A stretch of 64,000 nt of DNA from Flavobacteriales bacterium (lineage in GTDB: Bacteria; Bacteroidota; Bacteroidia; CAIKAF01). Position 1 is the first letter of the stretch. Each line of letters begins with the position of its first letter. The translations under genes and the position numbers were made by a program. Below, in pieces: positions 53,301-62,770 of the stretch. Where the stretch lies: the NCBI GenBank assembly GCA_018401695.1, contig JAGYKD010000001.1, positions 1,180,016 to 1,244,015 of the forward strand, in the 5' to 3' direction. The notes under the pieces were generated by a model that was not told the origin of the DNA, ran no database searches, and was given only the letters and a program-made list of their open reading frames with translations.

Positions 53301-53838
53301 ATAACAAATATACACAGACTGTCTGTTATTGTGCCGTCGGAACCCGGCTGCCCTTCCAGGGAAAGTTGGCAAAGCCATTTGGCCCGATTACAGATTTTCT
53401 GCATTTGCTTAGCGTAAACAAAACGTTCCTTCCTTTCTTTATCGCTGGTATTGGAGGAGAGCTCCTGCCTACTTTTGCAGTGGTATGTTGTGTGCCGTTG
53501 GCATATCGCTTGGCAAAGGCCAAAGGCAAGCAAATAAAGACCAAAGCATTTAATCGACATTTTATTATGCCTCAAAAGAAAAAACTAAATGGTAAAGGGA
53601 CATTTTGCAGCCCTTTTCGCTTTTTTCAGATGGAGACTTTGTCAACTCCTATTCCATATGCAGCCTTCAGAGAGAGCTCTTCTTCGGATCCACATATTAT
53701 TATTGAGAATGACCAAGAACCAATTGGTTCACCCAAGTCAGATAGAACCAAAATAAATAAAGGTAAATGAGCTAAAAAAACGAGCGCCGAGTAGGGCGAA
53801 ATGTAAAAAATAGTTAGGTTTGACAAAAGCTTTTGGAT
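53301..53838. other. Intergenic region between kmo and gcvH
   Basis: No gene is convincing in these 538 bases. A 134-codon frame at 53366-53770 starts at TTG and has no protein character beyond an Ile/Leu-rich segment. A -7-like box precedes gcvH. Confidence 0.5.
53815..53822 (+). promoter_or_regulatory. Candidate -7 box of the gcvH operon
   Basis: TAGGTTTG matches TAnnTTTG, 16 bases before the gcvH ATG. Confidence 0.45.
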
Positions 53839-54216
53839 ATGAGCATTCCGACCGATTTGAAGTACTCGAAAGACCATGAATGGGTTCGTGTAGAGGGTGA
53901 TGTGGCCACCGTGGGCATTACTGCATATGCGCAGGGTGAGCTTGGCGATATTGTATTTGTTGAAGTGGATACCGTAGGGGAGACCATGGACAAAGAAGAG
54001 GTGTTTGGCAGTGTGGAAGCGGTGAAGACCGTTTCGGATCTGTACATGCCTATCTCCGGAGAGATTTTGGAGTTTAACGAGTCTTTGAACGATGGCCCTG
54101 AGACCGTAAACAGCGACCCATATGGAGAAGGTTGGATGATAAAAATTCGCATTAATGACATCAGCGATTTGGAGGCCTTGATGGATGCTGAAGGCTATGC
54201 TGTGCATATTGGCTAA
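53839..54216 (+). CDS. gcvH: Glycine cleavage system H protein
   Basis: A 125-residue lipoyl carrier of the glycine cleavage complex, shuttling the aminomethyl group from P to T protein. The lipoyl lysine is Lys63 in [50 protein letters not shown] is typical. The start is ATG at 53839, since the ORF's upstream TTG is unnecessary. It is followed by vanZ and tonB, the gcvH-vanZ-tonB run which in many flavobacteria follows sprA directly, but here is 36 kb away from it. Confidence 0.96.
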   Translation: MSIPTDLKYSKDHEWVRVEGDVATVGITAYAQGELGDIVFVEVDTVGETMDKEEVFGSVEAVKTVSDLYMPISGEILEFNESLNDGPETVNSDPYGEGWMIKIRINDISDLEALMDAEGYAVHIG

Positions 54217-54218
54217 TT

Positions 54219-54650
54219 ATGTTTTGGCGGCATAATCTCCTGCCTTTGGTGCTTACTTTATTGGTGAGCTTGCTGTGTTTAACTCCGGGGGGAGATATGC
54301 CCGGGTCGCCTTTTATGAGTTTCGATAAATTGAGCCACGCCGCTTTTTTTATGCTGCTTTTTTTTCAGTGGTCGGTGGGCTTACGCAAGCAAGACCGGTT
54401 TAAATGGTGGAGGAGGCATAGTTTTGCACTAGCCTTTTTTGGCTGTTTGGCCTATGGAGCTTTGCTTGAGCTTATGCAGGGCCTAGCCTTTGAGAGCCGA
54501 AGCGGCGATTGGAAGGATTTATTGGCCGATGGCATTGGAGTTGCTGCAGGTGCTGTGTTTTATGTGGTTTTGTTTGGTAAAGATGGCTTTAGATTGGGTG
54601 TAAGTCATAGATATCGGTGGCGACCTAGGAGGTCGATTGAACGTTTTTAA
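54219..54650 (+). CDS. VanZ-like membrane protein
   Basis: A 143-residue inner-membrane protein with four hydrophobic helices. It has the VanZ signature SFDKLSHAAFFMLLFFQWSVG near 28-48 and YGALLELMQGLAFESRSGDWKDLLADGIGVAAG near the end. VanZ proteins alter teicoplanin sensitivity in enterococci; the role in Bacteroidota is unknown. It starts two bases after the gcvH stop and lies just before tonB. Confidence 0.88.
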   Translation: MFWRHNLLPLVLTLLVSLLCLTPGGDMPGSPFMSFDKLSHAAFFMLLFFQWSVGLRKQDRFKWWRRHSFALAFFGCLAYGALLELMQGLAFESRSGDWKDLLADGIGVAAGAVFYVVLFGKDGFRLGVSHRYRWRPRRSIERF

Positions 54651-54754
54651 AAGAAATACGTATATTATAAGGAAGCCGACAAAGCCCAGGTTTTGTTCGA
54701 AGGAAAAACTTGCAAAATTGTTTGGGTTCTTTAATTTTATGAGCGATTTAAGAT

Positions 54755-55471
54755 ATGGAACAGCGTAAAAAACCCGAAGTCGATGTGCGCCGCTACAGTT
54801 TGCTAGCAGGAGCCATTGGGCTTGTAATTGCCGTGTCTTTTACACTTATGGCTGCTGAATGGCGGGTATATGTGCAAAAGACCATTGAGGCCTTTGTGCC
54901 CGAAGATGATTTTTTGGTGGAAGAACAGATTATAAATTACATTCCGCCGCCTCCTTCTTCTCCCCCTAAGCCTCCGCCCCCTTCGGTAGTGGAGCAGATA
55001 GAGATAGTGGAGAACGATGTGGAGTTGGAGCAAGAAGTAGAGATTGATGTAGAAATTGATTTGGAAACCGAGATTTCGGAAAATACCGGGGACTTTGGCT
55101 CGGTTGGAGAGGAAGTGCAGGACGACCAAGTTTTCCAAATTGTTGAGGATATGCCTAGGTTCGCCGGTTGCGAAGATGCCAAAGATCCGGACAAATGCTT
55201 TCAAGAAAAACTCTACAAGTTTTTGGGTAAGAACTTACGTTACCCTCCCACCGCCAAAGATATGGGCATCACCGGCCGGGTGTATGTTTCTTTTGTAGTA
55301 GAAAAGAATGGTTCTGTGGGTGAGGTGAAAGTATTGCGTGATATTGGAGGAGGATGTGGTGCCGAGGCCAAACGCGTAATTTCACAATTGCCGAAATTTA
55401 CGCCCGGCAAGCAGAGGGGACGTCCGGTTCGGGTGCAGTATCAGTTGCCCATCAACTTTACCCTCCGCTAA
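54755..55471 (+). CDS. TonB-family energy transducer
   Basis: A 238-residue protein that transmits the proton motive force to outer-membrane receptors. It has one N-terminal transmembrane helix (about 14-35), a proline-rich and acidic periplasmic linker (PPPPSSPPKPPPPS near 66-80 and a Glu/Val repeat), and a C-terminal TonB domain (about 160-238, with LRYPPTAKDMGITGRVYVSFVV...GGCGAEAKRVISQLPKFTPG). The family is often multi-copy in Bacteroidota. A terminator follows. Confidence 0.93.
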   Translation: MEQRKKPEVDVRRYSLLAGAIGLVIAVSFTLMAAEWRVYVQKTIEAFVPEDDFLVEEQIINYIPPPPSSPPKPPPPSVVEQIEIVENDVELEQEVEIDVEIDLETEISENTGDFGSVGEEVQDDQVFQIVEDMPRFAGCEDAKDPDKCFQEKLYKFLGKNLRYPPTAKDMGITGRVYVSFVVEKNGSVGEVKVLRDIGGGCGAEAKRVISQLPKFTPGKQRGRPVRVQYQLPINFTLR

Positions 55472-55496
55472 AAACTTAGCAGATGTGCGATTCAAA

Positions 55497-55530
55497 CCTC
55501 GAAACTAGATTGTTTCGGGGTTTTTTATTT
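55497..55530 (+). terminator. Terminator between tonB and purS
   Basis: The stem CCTCGAAAC with GTTTCGGGG (G-U closing, about 55498-55520) is followed by a T-run. Because purS converges, it may serve both strands. Confidence 0.75.
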
Positions 55531-55782
55531 TAGAGGTTCTAAGCGAAAATGAAAATGCTCCATTACTTTATTGTGGAGCAACTCTTGGCAGGCTTTGGTG
55601 ACCAGGCTGTTTGCTTCCTCTTCGGAATCGGCTTGTACCTGAAGGCGAATATGCTTTCCGACACGCACATTGTGTAGGGTATCTAAACCCAAGTGATGCA
55701 GCCCTTTTTCAACAGCTTTTCCTTGGGGATCAAGCAGTGCATCGTGGGGCATAACAGTAATGTGGGCAAGGAAAGAAGCCAT
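55525..55782 (-). CDS. purS: Phosphoribosylformylglycinamidine synthase subunit PurS
   Basis: An 85-residue small subunit that holds PurL and PurQ together in the FGAM synthase of purine synthesis. It has MASFLAHITVMPHDALLDPQGKAVEKGLHHLGLD and VRVGKHIRLQVQADSEEEAN, which are family hallmarks. The ATG at 55782 begins the fold; the longer frame upstream is not supported. It lies downstream of pssA on the same strand; purL and purQ are not in the window. Confidence 0.93.
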   Translation of the reverse strand: MASFLAHITVMPHDALLDPQGKAVEKGLHHLGLDTLHNVRVGKHIRLQVQADSEEEANSLVTKACQELLHNKVMEHFHFRLEPLK

Positions 55783-55826
55783 AGCAGAATTTTGGATATA
55801 AAGGTAGCAAAAAGCCGGATGCCAGG

Positions 55827-56510
55827 TTAAGGCCAACGGTTTTCAATCATGGAAAAGAGCAGGTATGCAGGAAGTATGGCTAAGGCCCCCGGCCAACCTA
55901 AGCTAAGGCAAAGGATAGCAACCAAAACCAAAAAACTAATGCGCCAGCGCATGACCTTTGGGGATCTGGATAAGGATTTAAGGGAGAACAAGCGAATGGG
56001 GGCGTGGAGCCAAATGGCGGCCAGCAGCGCAATAAATGGGTAGCACCAATGGGCGGAGAGGGGCGGGAGAAGCCAAAAAGGCTCAGACCAAACCACAAGC
56101 AGTAAGTAGAGGGCATTGAACGGGGTGGGAACGCCAATAAAAACGGTTGTTTGTCGGGTGTCGTGGTTGAAACGAGCCAAGCGCAAGGCCGAAGACATGG
56201 GCAAAAGCAAGAGGAGAAAAGTTTGCAAGGCATTTGGAGTACCGGGCAAAGAGAAGGCCATTAAGGTGGCGGGCGCTACGCCAAAACTCACGAGGTCAGC
56301 AAGGGAGTCCAGGTCCTTACCCACGGGAGATTGCGCCTTGAGCCAACGTGCTACCGCGCCGTCGAATACATCCAAAAGGGCGGCGATTAAAATCAATACC
56401 ATACCCGTTTGGGTTTGGTTACGCGCAAAAAGCCAAAGGGCTAAAACCCCACAAGCAAGATTGGCAAGAGTAAGCGCATTGGGTATAGCAGTTCGAATCC
56501 TCAAAGGCAA
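55827..56510 (-). CDS. pssA: CDP-diacylglycerol-serine O-phosphatidyltransferase
   Basis: A 227-residue inner-membrane enzyme making phosphatidylserine, the precursor of phosphatidylethanolamine. The CDP-alcohol phosphatidyltransferase motif is DVFDGAVARWLKAQSPVGKDLDSLADLVSFG. Helices precede and follow. No ATG lies near the fold; a TTG at 56510 gives MPLRIRTAIPNALTL, and 56504 or 56525 (both TTG) are alternatives. Upstream extension would run into porV, which is divergent, so a start near here is favoured. The downstream gene is purS. Confidence 0.88.
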   Translation of the reverse strand: MPLRIRTAIPNALTLANLACGVLALWLFARNQTQTGMVLILIAALLDVFDGAVARWLKAQSPVGKDLDSLADLVSFGVAPATLMAFSLPGTPNALQTFLLLLLPMSSALRLARFNHDTRQTTVFIGVPTPFNALYLLLVVWSEPFWLLPPLSAHWCYPFIALLAAIWLHAPIRLFSLKSLSRSPKVMRWRISFLVLVAILCLSLGWPGALAILPAYLLFSMIENRWP

Positions 56511-56599
56511 TGGTCGATTAAACAATGAAAACCGCTCAAAGTTCGGGCTATTTTTTATTCCACGAAATTTACGCTTAATTTGTGCCAATACACTAGACG

Positions 56600-57727
56600 G
56601 TGAGTAGATTATTTGCTGCGTGCCTGGTATTGTTTGCGGGAGTAGGAAGCTCCCAAGCCCAAGTAAACAAATACGCCAACGCATTTTTAGATATAGGAGT
56701 AGGCGCTCGAGGCATTGCGCTCTCTCAGGCAACGGTGGCTTCTGCCGACGATGCCACGGCTGCCTTTTGGAACCCGGCAGGGCTTACCGATATGCGTCGT
56801 GACATTCAAGTGGGTTTGATGCACAACGAGCACTTTGCCGGCATTGTAAAGTTCGATTATGGCACGGTTGCCGTGAAGTTTAGTGAAAAGGATGCCGGTG
56901 CTTTTACTTTTATTCGGAGCGGAGTAGACGATATTCCCAACACCTTAGAGCTCTTAGATGCCAATGGTAACGTAGATTATGATCGGGTGCAAAGTTTTTC
57001 TGCGGCCGATTATGCCTTTATGCTGTCCTATGCCCGGAGAATTGATAAGCTAAAGGGCTTGAGTGTTGGGGGCAATGCTAAAGTAATATACCGTCATATA
57101 GGAGAATTTGGCCAAGGTTGGGGGTTTGGAATAGATTTGTCGGCGCGGTATGTGCGCAATAAATGGAAGTTTGGGGCCATGTTTAGGGATGCCTCCTCTA
57201 CCATAACCCAGTTTTCGTACAATACCGAAACCTTTCGGGTGATTTTTGCACAAACCGGGAATGAGGTTATATCGAGTTCTACGGAAATTGCAGTGCCCAG
57301 GCTTATGTTGGCCGGAGCACGTCGTTTTGAATTGCCTTGGAATTTGAGTGTTCAACCGGAATTACAAATGGTAATGACTACGGACGGTCGACGAAATGTG
57401 TTGATAGGTACAGATGCACTAAGTATAGATCCGTCCTTTGGCTTTGAGTTTGGCTACAAAGACATGGTGTTTTTGCGCGGAGGGGTAGGTCGGTTTCAAT
57501 ATTTAAAGGAGGTGACTGCCGGAGGTGGCTACGATGGAAAGTCACTGACCCTATTGCCCACAGCGGGCATTGGGTTCCGAATCAAGGCATTTACAGTGGA
57601 TTACGCTTTGGCCAATTTCGGCAATAGTTTTATGGGATTGTCGCATGTGTTTAGCTTGAGGTTGGATTTCCATAAAGCGGGGAAAAAGAGCCAAGACGAA
57701 TCAACCGATAGCAATTTAAGGCCATGA
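56600..57727 (+). CDS. porV: Type IX secretion system outer-membrane protein PorV
   Basis: A 375-residue FadL-like barrel that binds and shuttles T9SS cargo from SprA to the attachment complex. The signal peptide ends near SSQAQVNKYANAFLDIGVGARGIALSQA, a family signature, followed by barrel strands with NPAGLTDM typical of the FadL fold. The start codon is GTG at 56600. It overlaps porU by ATGA, so the two are one transcript. This pairing of PorV with PorU is conserved across T9SS bacteria. Confidence 0.92.
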   Translation: MSRLFAACLVLFAGVGSSQAQVNKYANAFLDIGVGARGIALSQATVASADDATAAFWNPAGLTDMRRDIQVGLMHNEHFAGIVKFDYGTVAVKFSEKDAGAFTFIRSGVDDIPNTLELLDANGNVDYDRVQSFSAADYAFMLSYARRIDKLKGLSVGGNAKVIYRHIGEFGQGWGFGIDLSARYVRNKWKFGAMFRDASSTITQFSYNTETFRVIFAQTGNEVISSSTEIAVPRLMLAGARRFELPWNLSVQPELQMVMTTDGRRNVLIGTDALSIDPSFGFEFGYKDMVFLRGGVGRFQYLKEVTAGGGYDGKSLTLLPTAGIGFRIKAFTVDYALANFGNSFMGLSHVFSLRLDFHKAGKKSQDESTDSNLRP

Positions 57728-60700
57728 GTGGTATGAAAGGTATTTTTCTGTGGTTCTTTTGTTTGGGTTTTCCTTTAATGGTATCGGCCCAATACGGAAA
57801 TGAGTGGATAGATTATAGTCAAACCTATTATAAGTTTCCCATAGTTCAGGACGGGGTATACCGAATCAGTGGTCAAACCCTTCAGAATGCGGGAATTCCA
57901 ATAGCTTCCATAGATCCTCGAACCCTTCGGATTTATGGCAAAGGCGCGGAGTTGCCTTTGTTTATTCCCGGAGAGGGTGATGGACAGCTTGCGCCAAATG
58001 AGTTTATTGAGTTTGTAGCTTTTGGCAACGACGGTTTTTTGGATAGAGAGCTTTACGAACAATCTGCAGAGCAAGCCCATCCGGCGCGGAGCCTGTTTAC
58101 GGATACCTTATACTATTTCTTGACTTGGTCCAACAGCAACGGCTTGCGGTATATTAGCGAGGTAGATACCAATGCTTTTGCGTACAGTCCTGTAAGTCAC
58201 CGCACCGAAACGATTCGTCAGGTTCCGGGAATTGCTCAGAATACTTATTACACAGGCGTTGTTTACTCCGGAGGTACTTTGAATCCGATTATGGATGCTG
58301 GAGAAGGCTTTGCTTCCCTGACCACCGGCAACTTGAATTTTGCACCGGCGTGGAACAGCGGCCCCCTGAATGGGTTTCAGGCCATACTGCATAATGCGAA
58401 CGCCGAGTTGGAGTTAAGGACAGTTACAGCCAGCAACCCCACCATAGGTCAACCCGATCATGCCCACGAGCTATTGGATGCAGGGGGCAACGTGCTGGAG
58501 AGTCGCACCTTGGATGGCTATCGTCAAGAGGTTTATAGCCGGAGCTTGTCCTTTGCTCAGTTTTCGGGAGGCAGCTCACCCTTTGCGTTTAGGTGCAATA
58601 CCAGTTTGTCGGGCTTAACCCGAAACGGCATTACGGAATGGAGTTTGAAATTGCCATTACAAACCCGATTTGGAGCAAGAAGTAAGGTCTTATTTTCTTT
58701 GCCGCCACAAAGTGGATTAAAGCGCAGCCTTTTAATTCGTGATTTTAATCCTCAGGGCGGCAATGTGCGTTTGTACGATTTAAGCAGGCGGCGAAGAATT
58801 CCCGTACAGGCGTGGACTTCGGGGAATTATAGGGCAGTTGTTCCGGGTAATTCCCAAGAAATAGACCTCTATGTTTCGGCAGAAAGCGCTATAACAAATA
58901 TAGTTCAGTTAAAACCGGCGGGCAATAATGGGCGATTTCAGGACTTTGAGAGCAGCCGTAGAAATGCGGATTATTTAATCCTAACCAATGCTTGGTTGCG
59001 CACGGGAGCTCAGCAATATGCAAATTTTAGGAAGCTTACAGGTTTTAGCCCTATGGTGGTAGAGGTCCAGGAGCTTTCCGATCAATTTGGTCAGGGAGTA
59101 GCCAAGCATCCGGAAGCTATACGACGTTTCTTGCGTTTGGCCTATCAGGAGTGGGACTTAAAGCCACGTTATGCCTTTTTTATAGGTAAGGGCATAAAGT
59201 ATACCAGCACCAGAAACAACCAAGCTTTGGCACAGCGTTCCTTGGTGCCACCCATGGGCGAGCCGGCCTCGGATAATTTGTATGCCTGGAACTTGTTGGG
59301 CGATAGCAAGCAGCACATTGCTACAGGGCGTTTGGCGGCGGAGACCAATCAACAAGTGCTGGATTATTTAGCGAAAATGCAGGCCCATGTTTCCGAAGGA
59401 CAGGGCTTATGGCGCAAACGTTTTTTGCATTTGGGGGGCGGTAATTCCGCTGCCGAGCAGTTGGCTTTGGCAGGATACCTAAATAATTTTAAGCGCCATG
59501 CCGAGGATAGCTTAATGGGTGGGCAGGTAGTGAGCTTATTTAAGAACACATCGGCCCCTATACAGATATCGCAGGGGGATTCCATTCAGAACCTAATCAA
59601 CAACGAAGGCGTTTCGGTCATCACCATTTTTGGTCATGGATCTGGGCAAGGCTTTGACCAGAACATTGACCAGATTGAGAACTATACCAATCAGGGGCGG
59701 TATTTTATGCTCATTGCCAACTCCTGCTTCACAGGCGATATTTTTACGCCGCAGCGTTTGGTGAGTGAAGATTTTGTATTAACACCTAACAAAGCAGCCG
59801 TGGGCTTTTTGGCCTATGGAGCCCCCGGTATTTCGAGTTTGATGAGTGTGTATGCAGACACCTTGTACCGGAACTTTTGTAGAGATCGTTTTGGCTTGCC
59901 TTTTGGAGATGCCATGTTGGAGGCGGTCAATGGCAACACCCAACCGGGTTCCAACATACTTGTGCGTTTTACTGCGCAAGGCTTTCAATTGCATGGCGAT
60001 CCGGGTTATAGTTTACGTGTTCCAAAGAGTCCGGACTTGTTCATTACTTCTCCCGGAATTCGTTTTGAACCGACCGAGTTAACTACGGATTTGGATAGCT
60101 TTCAAGTGGTGGTGGCAGTACAAAACCAAGGCCGTATGCCTTACGACTCGGTACTGGTATCGGTGCGTTGGAATCGTTTGGGCATGTTGAATGGAGATAC
60201 ATCGGTGTCGGTATTGATGCCCCCGGTTGGTTTTTCGGATACGGCCAGGTTATGGTTGCCTTTAAACCCGCAAATTGTGCCCGGCTTGCATCAGTTTACG
60301 GTAACGGTAGATCCATCCAACCTTATTACAGAAACCACGAAATCCAACAACAGCATTAGTCTTAGCCGGACCATTTCGTCGGCAGATATTTTGCCGGTAT
60401 TTCCACCGCGCTATGCGGTAGTTCCCGATTTACCTATACGTATTTCAGTACAAACCGGAGACCCTTTTGCCCCCCAAAGAGGGTATCGGATTGAACTGGA
60501 CACTACTCCCTCTTTTAATAGCCCATTTTTACGGGACACCACCTTTGTTGGCCTCGGGGGTGTTTACTCTTGGACGCCTGGCTTGCAAGCGGCGGACTCT
60601 ACCGTTTTCTTTTGGCGGGCGGGGGTCGATAGTGCAAGCACGGGTATCTATTATAAATGGAGAAACAGCAGTTTTCAGTACATCAATAACCGCTTTGGTT

Positions 60701-62751
60701 GGGGACAAGCACGCTTTTCCCAGCTGACGGAAAACAGTGCTTTGTATATGGCTCCTGCCCCCTCCGGAACAGCCTTTGATTTTGTGCCGGTGTTTAAGAA
60801 GCTTAATTGCAAGAGCATTACCTGTCCAACCCCCAGTCAATACCGGGAAACCTATTACGATATTGACGGAGCCGTTATGGAGCGTGATGGGTGTACAGCA
60901 CAGCCCGCCATTCACATCGCCATTATTGATCCCATTACTTTGGAGCCGTGGGAATCGAGGTTTGGAAACCAAAACACCGGAAATGTGTTTGGGAACATCA
61001 ACGACAACGGATCTTGCCGTGCCAGACCGGAGAAATACTTTATTTATTGGTTGAATAGCCCTGTGCAGCAAATAGGTTTGGAAAACCTGTTGTATTCGGT
61101 ACCCAACGATCATTATATTTTAGCCTATACATTTATTCAAGGGCCGTTTAGCCCAACCGCTTTTCCTTCGAGCTTGGTTACTGCATTTGAGTCTTTAGGG
61201 GCAGATACCCTTCGGACTTTGGTCGATAGCTCCTGGGCACGGCCCTATATTTTCTTTGCGCGCAAAGGCGACTTAGCCAGTGCACAAGAAGTGGTGGGCA
61301 TGCAACAGTGCGGCACCATTAACTTGTCGGTTGACTTGAGCACCGATTGGGTCTATGGCAATTTGAGTACCTCTTTGATTGGTCCGGCCTCGGAATGGCG
61401 TTCGCTTACCTGGCAAAGTAATCCTGAAGAAACAAATCCGCTGACCGACTTAACCTATTTGCGTGTGTTTGGCGTTCGTGCCAATGGAGGGGAAGATTTA
61501 CTTATGGATAACCTGACTCCCGGAACCCAAATCATAAACAACCTCAATGATTCGGTGAGTGCGCAAACGTATCCTTACTTGCGCTTGCAGTATTTTACAA
61601 GAGACGATCAAAACTTAACTCCGGGACAATTGAACCAATGGCATGTGCTGTTTGACGGGGTTCCGGAAATGGCTTTTGCGCCCAATAGAGGCTTTAGTTT
61701 TGCTCAGGACAGTTTGCAACGCGGCGATACCTTGGAGGTGGTGGTGCCTTTTCAAAATATCGGCTTTTTAGCGGCAGATAGCTTTTTGGTGCAGCACCAG
61801 ATTACTAATTTGTCCGGGCAATCGGAGCAGTTGCGGCGCTTTTTGCCTGCCTCACAGCCCGGAGACCTCTTATTCGACACCTTGCGCTTTCCAACCTTGG
61901 CCATTGGCGGGCAAAACACCTATTTCTTGGAAGGAAATCCGGCTCAGACCAACGGTAGTTTTTTGGAGCAGACCTTATCGAACAATAATGCGGTGCGGCC
62001 ATTTTTTGTGGGGAGAGACCGCACCAATCCATTGCTGGACGTAACCTTTGATGGTATTCGAATTATGGATGGGGACCTGGTTTCGGCAAATCCGTTGATT
62101 CAAATTAGCCTTAGCGACGAGAACCCCTTACTTCCCCTAAACGATACCGCTGATTTTGAACTGTACTTAAGGCGTCCGGGAAGCAGTCAACCGGTATTGA
62201 TTCCCATGGGCGATCCGGCCGTTACTTTTTTCCCGGCAACTGCTCAAGACAATGAAGCTAGATTGGAGTTTCGACCGGATTTGGAGCAGACGGATGGCAT
62301 GTATGAGCTGTTGGTAAGGGCAAGAGACCGCTCCGGAAATATTTCGGGAACAGGCGATGGAAACTACGATTACCGAGTACGTTTTGAAGTGGTGCATCAA
62401 TCTACCATTACGGAGGTAATGAACTATCCGAACCCTTTTAGCACCAGCACCCGTTTTGTATTTACCTTAACCGGAACAGAGGTTCCCGATGAGCTGACCA
62501 TTCGAATCATAACCGTATCGGGAGTGGTGGTTCGCGAAATAACCATGGATGAGTTGGGTCCTTTGCATATTGGAAGAAACATTACTCAGTTTGCTTGGGA
62601 TGGAACGGATGAGTTTGGCGATCCATTGGCCACCGGAACCTATATTTATCAGGTGGTGGCAAAGACCCAGGGGGAGGATCTGGAGCGAAGAGCCTCCGGT
62701 GCAGACCGTTTCTTTAAGAATGGCTTTGGCAAAATGTACCTCTTGCGCTAA
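57724..62751 (+). CDS. porU: Type IX secretion system sortase PorU
   Basis: A 1675-residue surface sortase of the C25 gingipain-type peptidase family that cleaves C-terminal sorting domains of cargo and attaches them to the surface. Signal peptide about 1-22. The caspase-like peptidase domain (about 430-770) has the catalytic His638 in IFGHGSGQG and Cys668 in ANSCFTGD. The C-terminal third has Ig-like and CARDB-like beta domains, ending in its own domain resembling a sorting domain (NYPNPFSTSTRF...TGTYIYQVV). It is larger than P. gingivalis PorU (about 1160), due to extra central beta domains. Confidence 0.93.
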   Translation: MSGMKGIFLWFFCLGFPLMVSAQYGNEWIDYSQTYYKFPIVQDGVYRISGQTLQNAGIPIASIDPRTLRIYGKGAELPLFIPGEGDGQLAPNEFIEFVAFGNDGFLDRELYEQSAEQAHPARSLFTDTLYYFLTWSNSNGLRYISEVDTNAFAYSPVSHRTETIRQVPGIAQNTYYTGVVYSGGTLNPIMDAGEGFASLTTGNLNFAPAWNSGPLNGFQAILHNANAELELRTVTASNPTIGQPDHAHELLDAGGNVLESRTLDGYRQEVYSRSLSFAQFSGGSSPFAFRCNTSLSGLTRNGITEWSLKLPLQTRFGARSKVLFSLPPQSGLKRSLLIRDFNPQGGNVRLYDLSRRRRIPVQAWTSGNYRAVVPGNSQEIDLYVSAESAITNIVQLKPAGNNGRFQDFESSRRNADYLILTNAWLRTGAQQYANFRKLTGFSPMVVEVQELSDQFGQGVAKHPEAIRRFLRLAYQEWDLKPRYAFFIGKGIKYTSTRNNQALAQRSLVPPMGEPASDNLYAWNLLGDSKQHIATGRLAAETNQQVLDYLAKMQAHVSEGQGLWRKRFLHLGGGNSAAEQLALAGYLNNFKRHAEDSLMGGQVVSLFKNTSAPIQISQGDSIQNLINNEGVSVITIFGHGSGQGFDQNIDQIENYTNQGRYFMLIANSCFTGDIFTPQRLVSEDFVLTPNKAAVGFLAYGAPGISSLMSVYADTLYRNFCRDRFGLPFGDAMLEAVNGNTQPGSNILVRFTAQGFQLHGDPGYSLRVPKSPDLFITSPGIRFEPTELTTDLDSFQVVVAVQNQGRMPYDSVLVSVRWNRLGMLNGDTSVSVLMPPVGFSDTARLWLPLNPQIVPGLHQFTVTVDPSNLITETTKSNNSISLSRTISSADILPVFPPRYAVVPDLPIRISVQTGDPFAPQRGYRIELDTTPSFNSPFLRDTTFVGLGGVYSWTPGLQAADSTVFFWRAGVDSASTGIYYKWRNSSFQYINNRFGWGQARFSQLTENSALYMAPAPSGTAFDFVPVFKKLNCKSITCPTPSQYRETYYDIDGAVMERDGCTAQPAIHIAIIDPITLEPWESRFGNQNTGNVFGNINDNGSCRARPEKYFIYWLNSPVQQIGLENLLYSVPNDHYILAYTFIQGPFSPTAFPSSLVTAFESLGADTLRTLVDSSWARPYIFFARKGDLASAQEVVGMQQCGTINLSVDLSTDWVYGNLSTSLIGPASEWRSLTWQSNPEETNPLTDLTYLRVFGVRANGGEDLLMDNLTPGTQIINNLNDSVSAQTYPYLRLQYFTRDDQNLTPGQLNQWHVLFDGVPEMAFAPNRGFSFAQDSLQRGDTLEVVVPFQNIGFLAADSFLVQHQITNLSGQSEQLRRFLPASQPGDLLFDTLRFPTLAIGGQNTYFLEGNPAQTNGSFLEQTLSNNNAVRPFFVGRDRTNPLLDVTFDGIRIMDGDLVSANPLIQISLSDENPLLPLNDTADFELYLRRPGSSQPVLIPMGDPAVTFFPATAQDNEARLEFRPDLEQTDGMYELLVRARDRSGNISGTGDGNYDYRVRFEVVHQSTITEVMNYPNPFSTSTRFVFTLTGTEVPDELTIRIITVSGVVVREITMDELGPLHIGRNITQFAWDGTDEFGDPLATGTYIYQVVAKTQGEDLERRASGADRFFKNGFGKMYLLR

Positions 62752-62770
62752 AATTCCCTAATTTCGGGGG

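Noticed and set aside
53366-53770. 134-codon plus-strand frame between kmo and gcvH
   Set aside because: Starts at TTG, partly antisense to nothing known, and lacks recognisable domains; a 67-codon ATG-start version at about 53566 is also unsupported.
56488-56502. GTTCGAATCC resembling a tRNA T-arm
   Set aside because: It lies inside the pssA coding sequence and no cloverleaf can be drawn around it.
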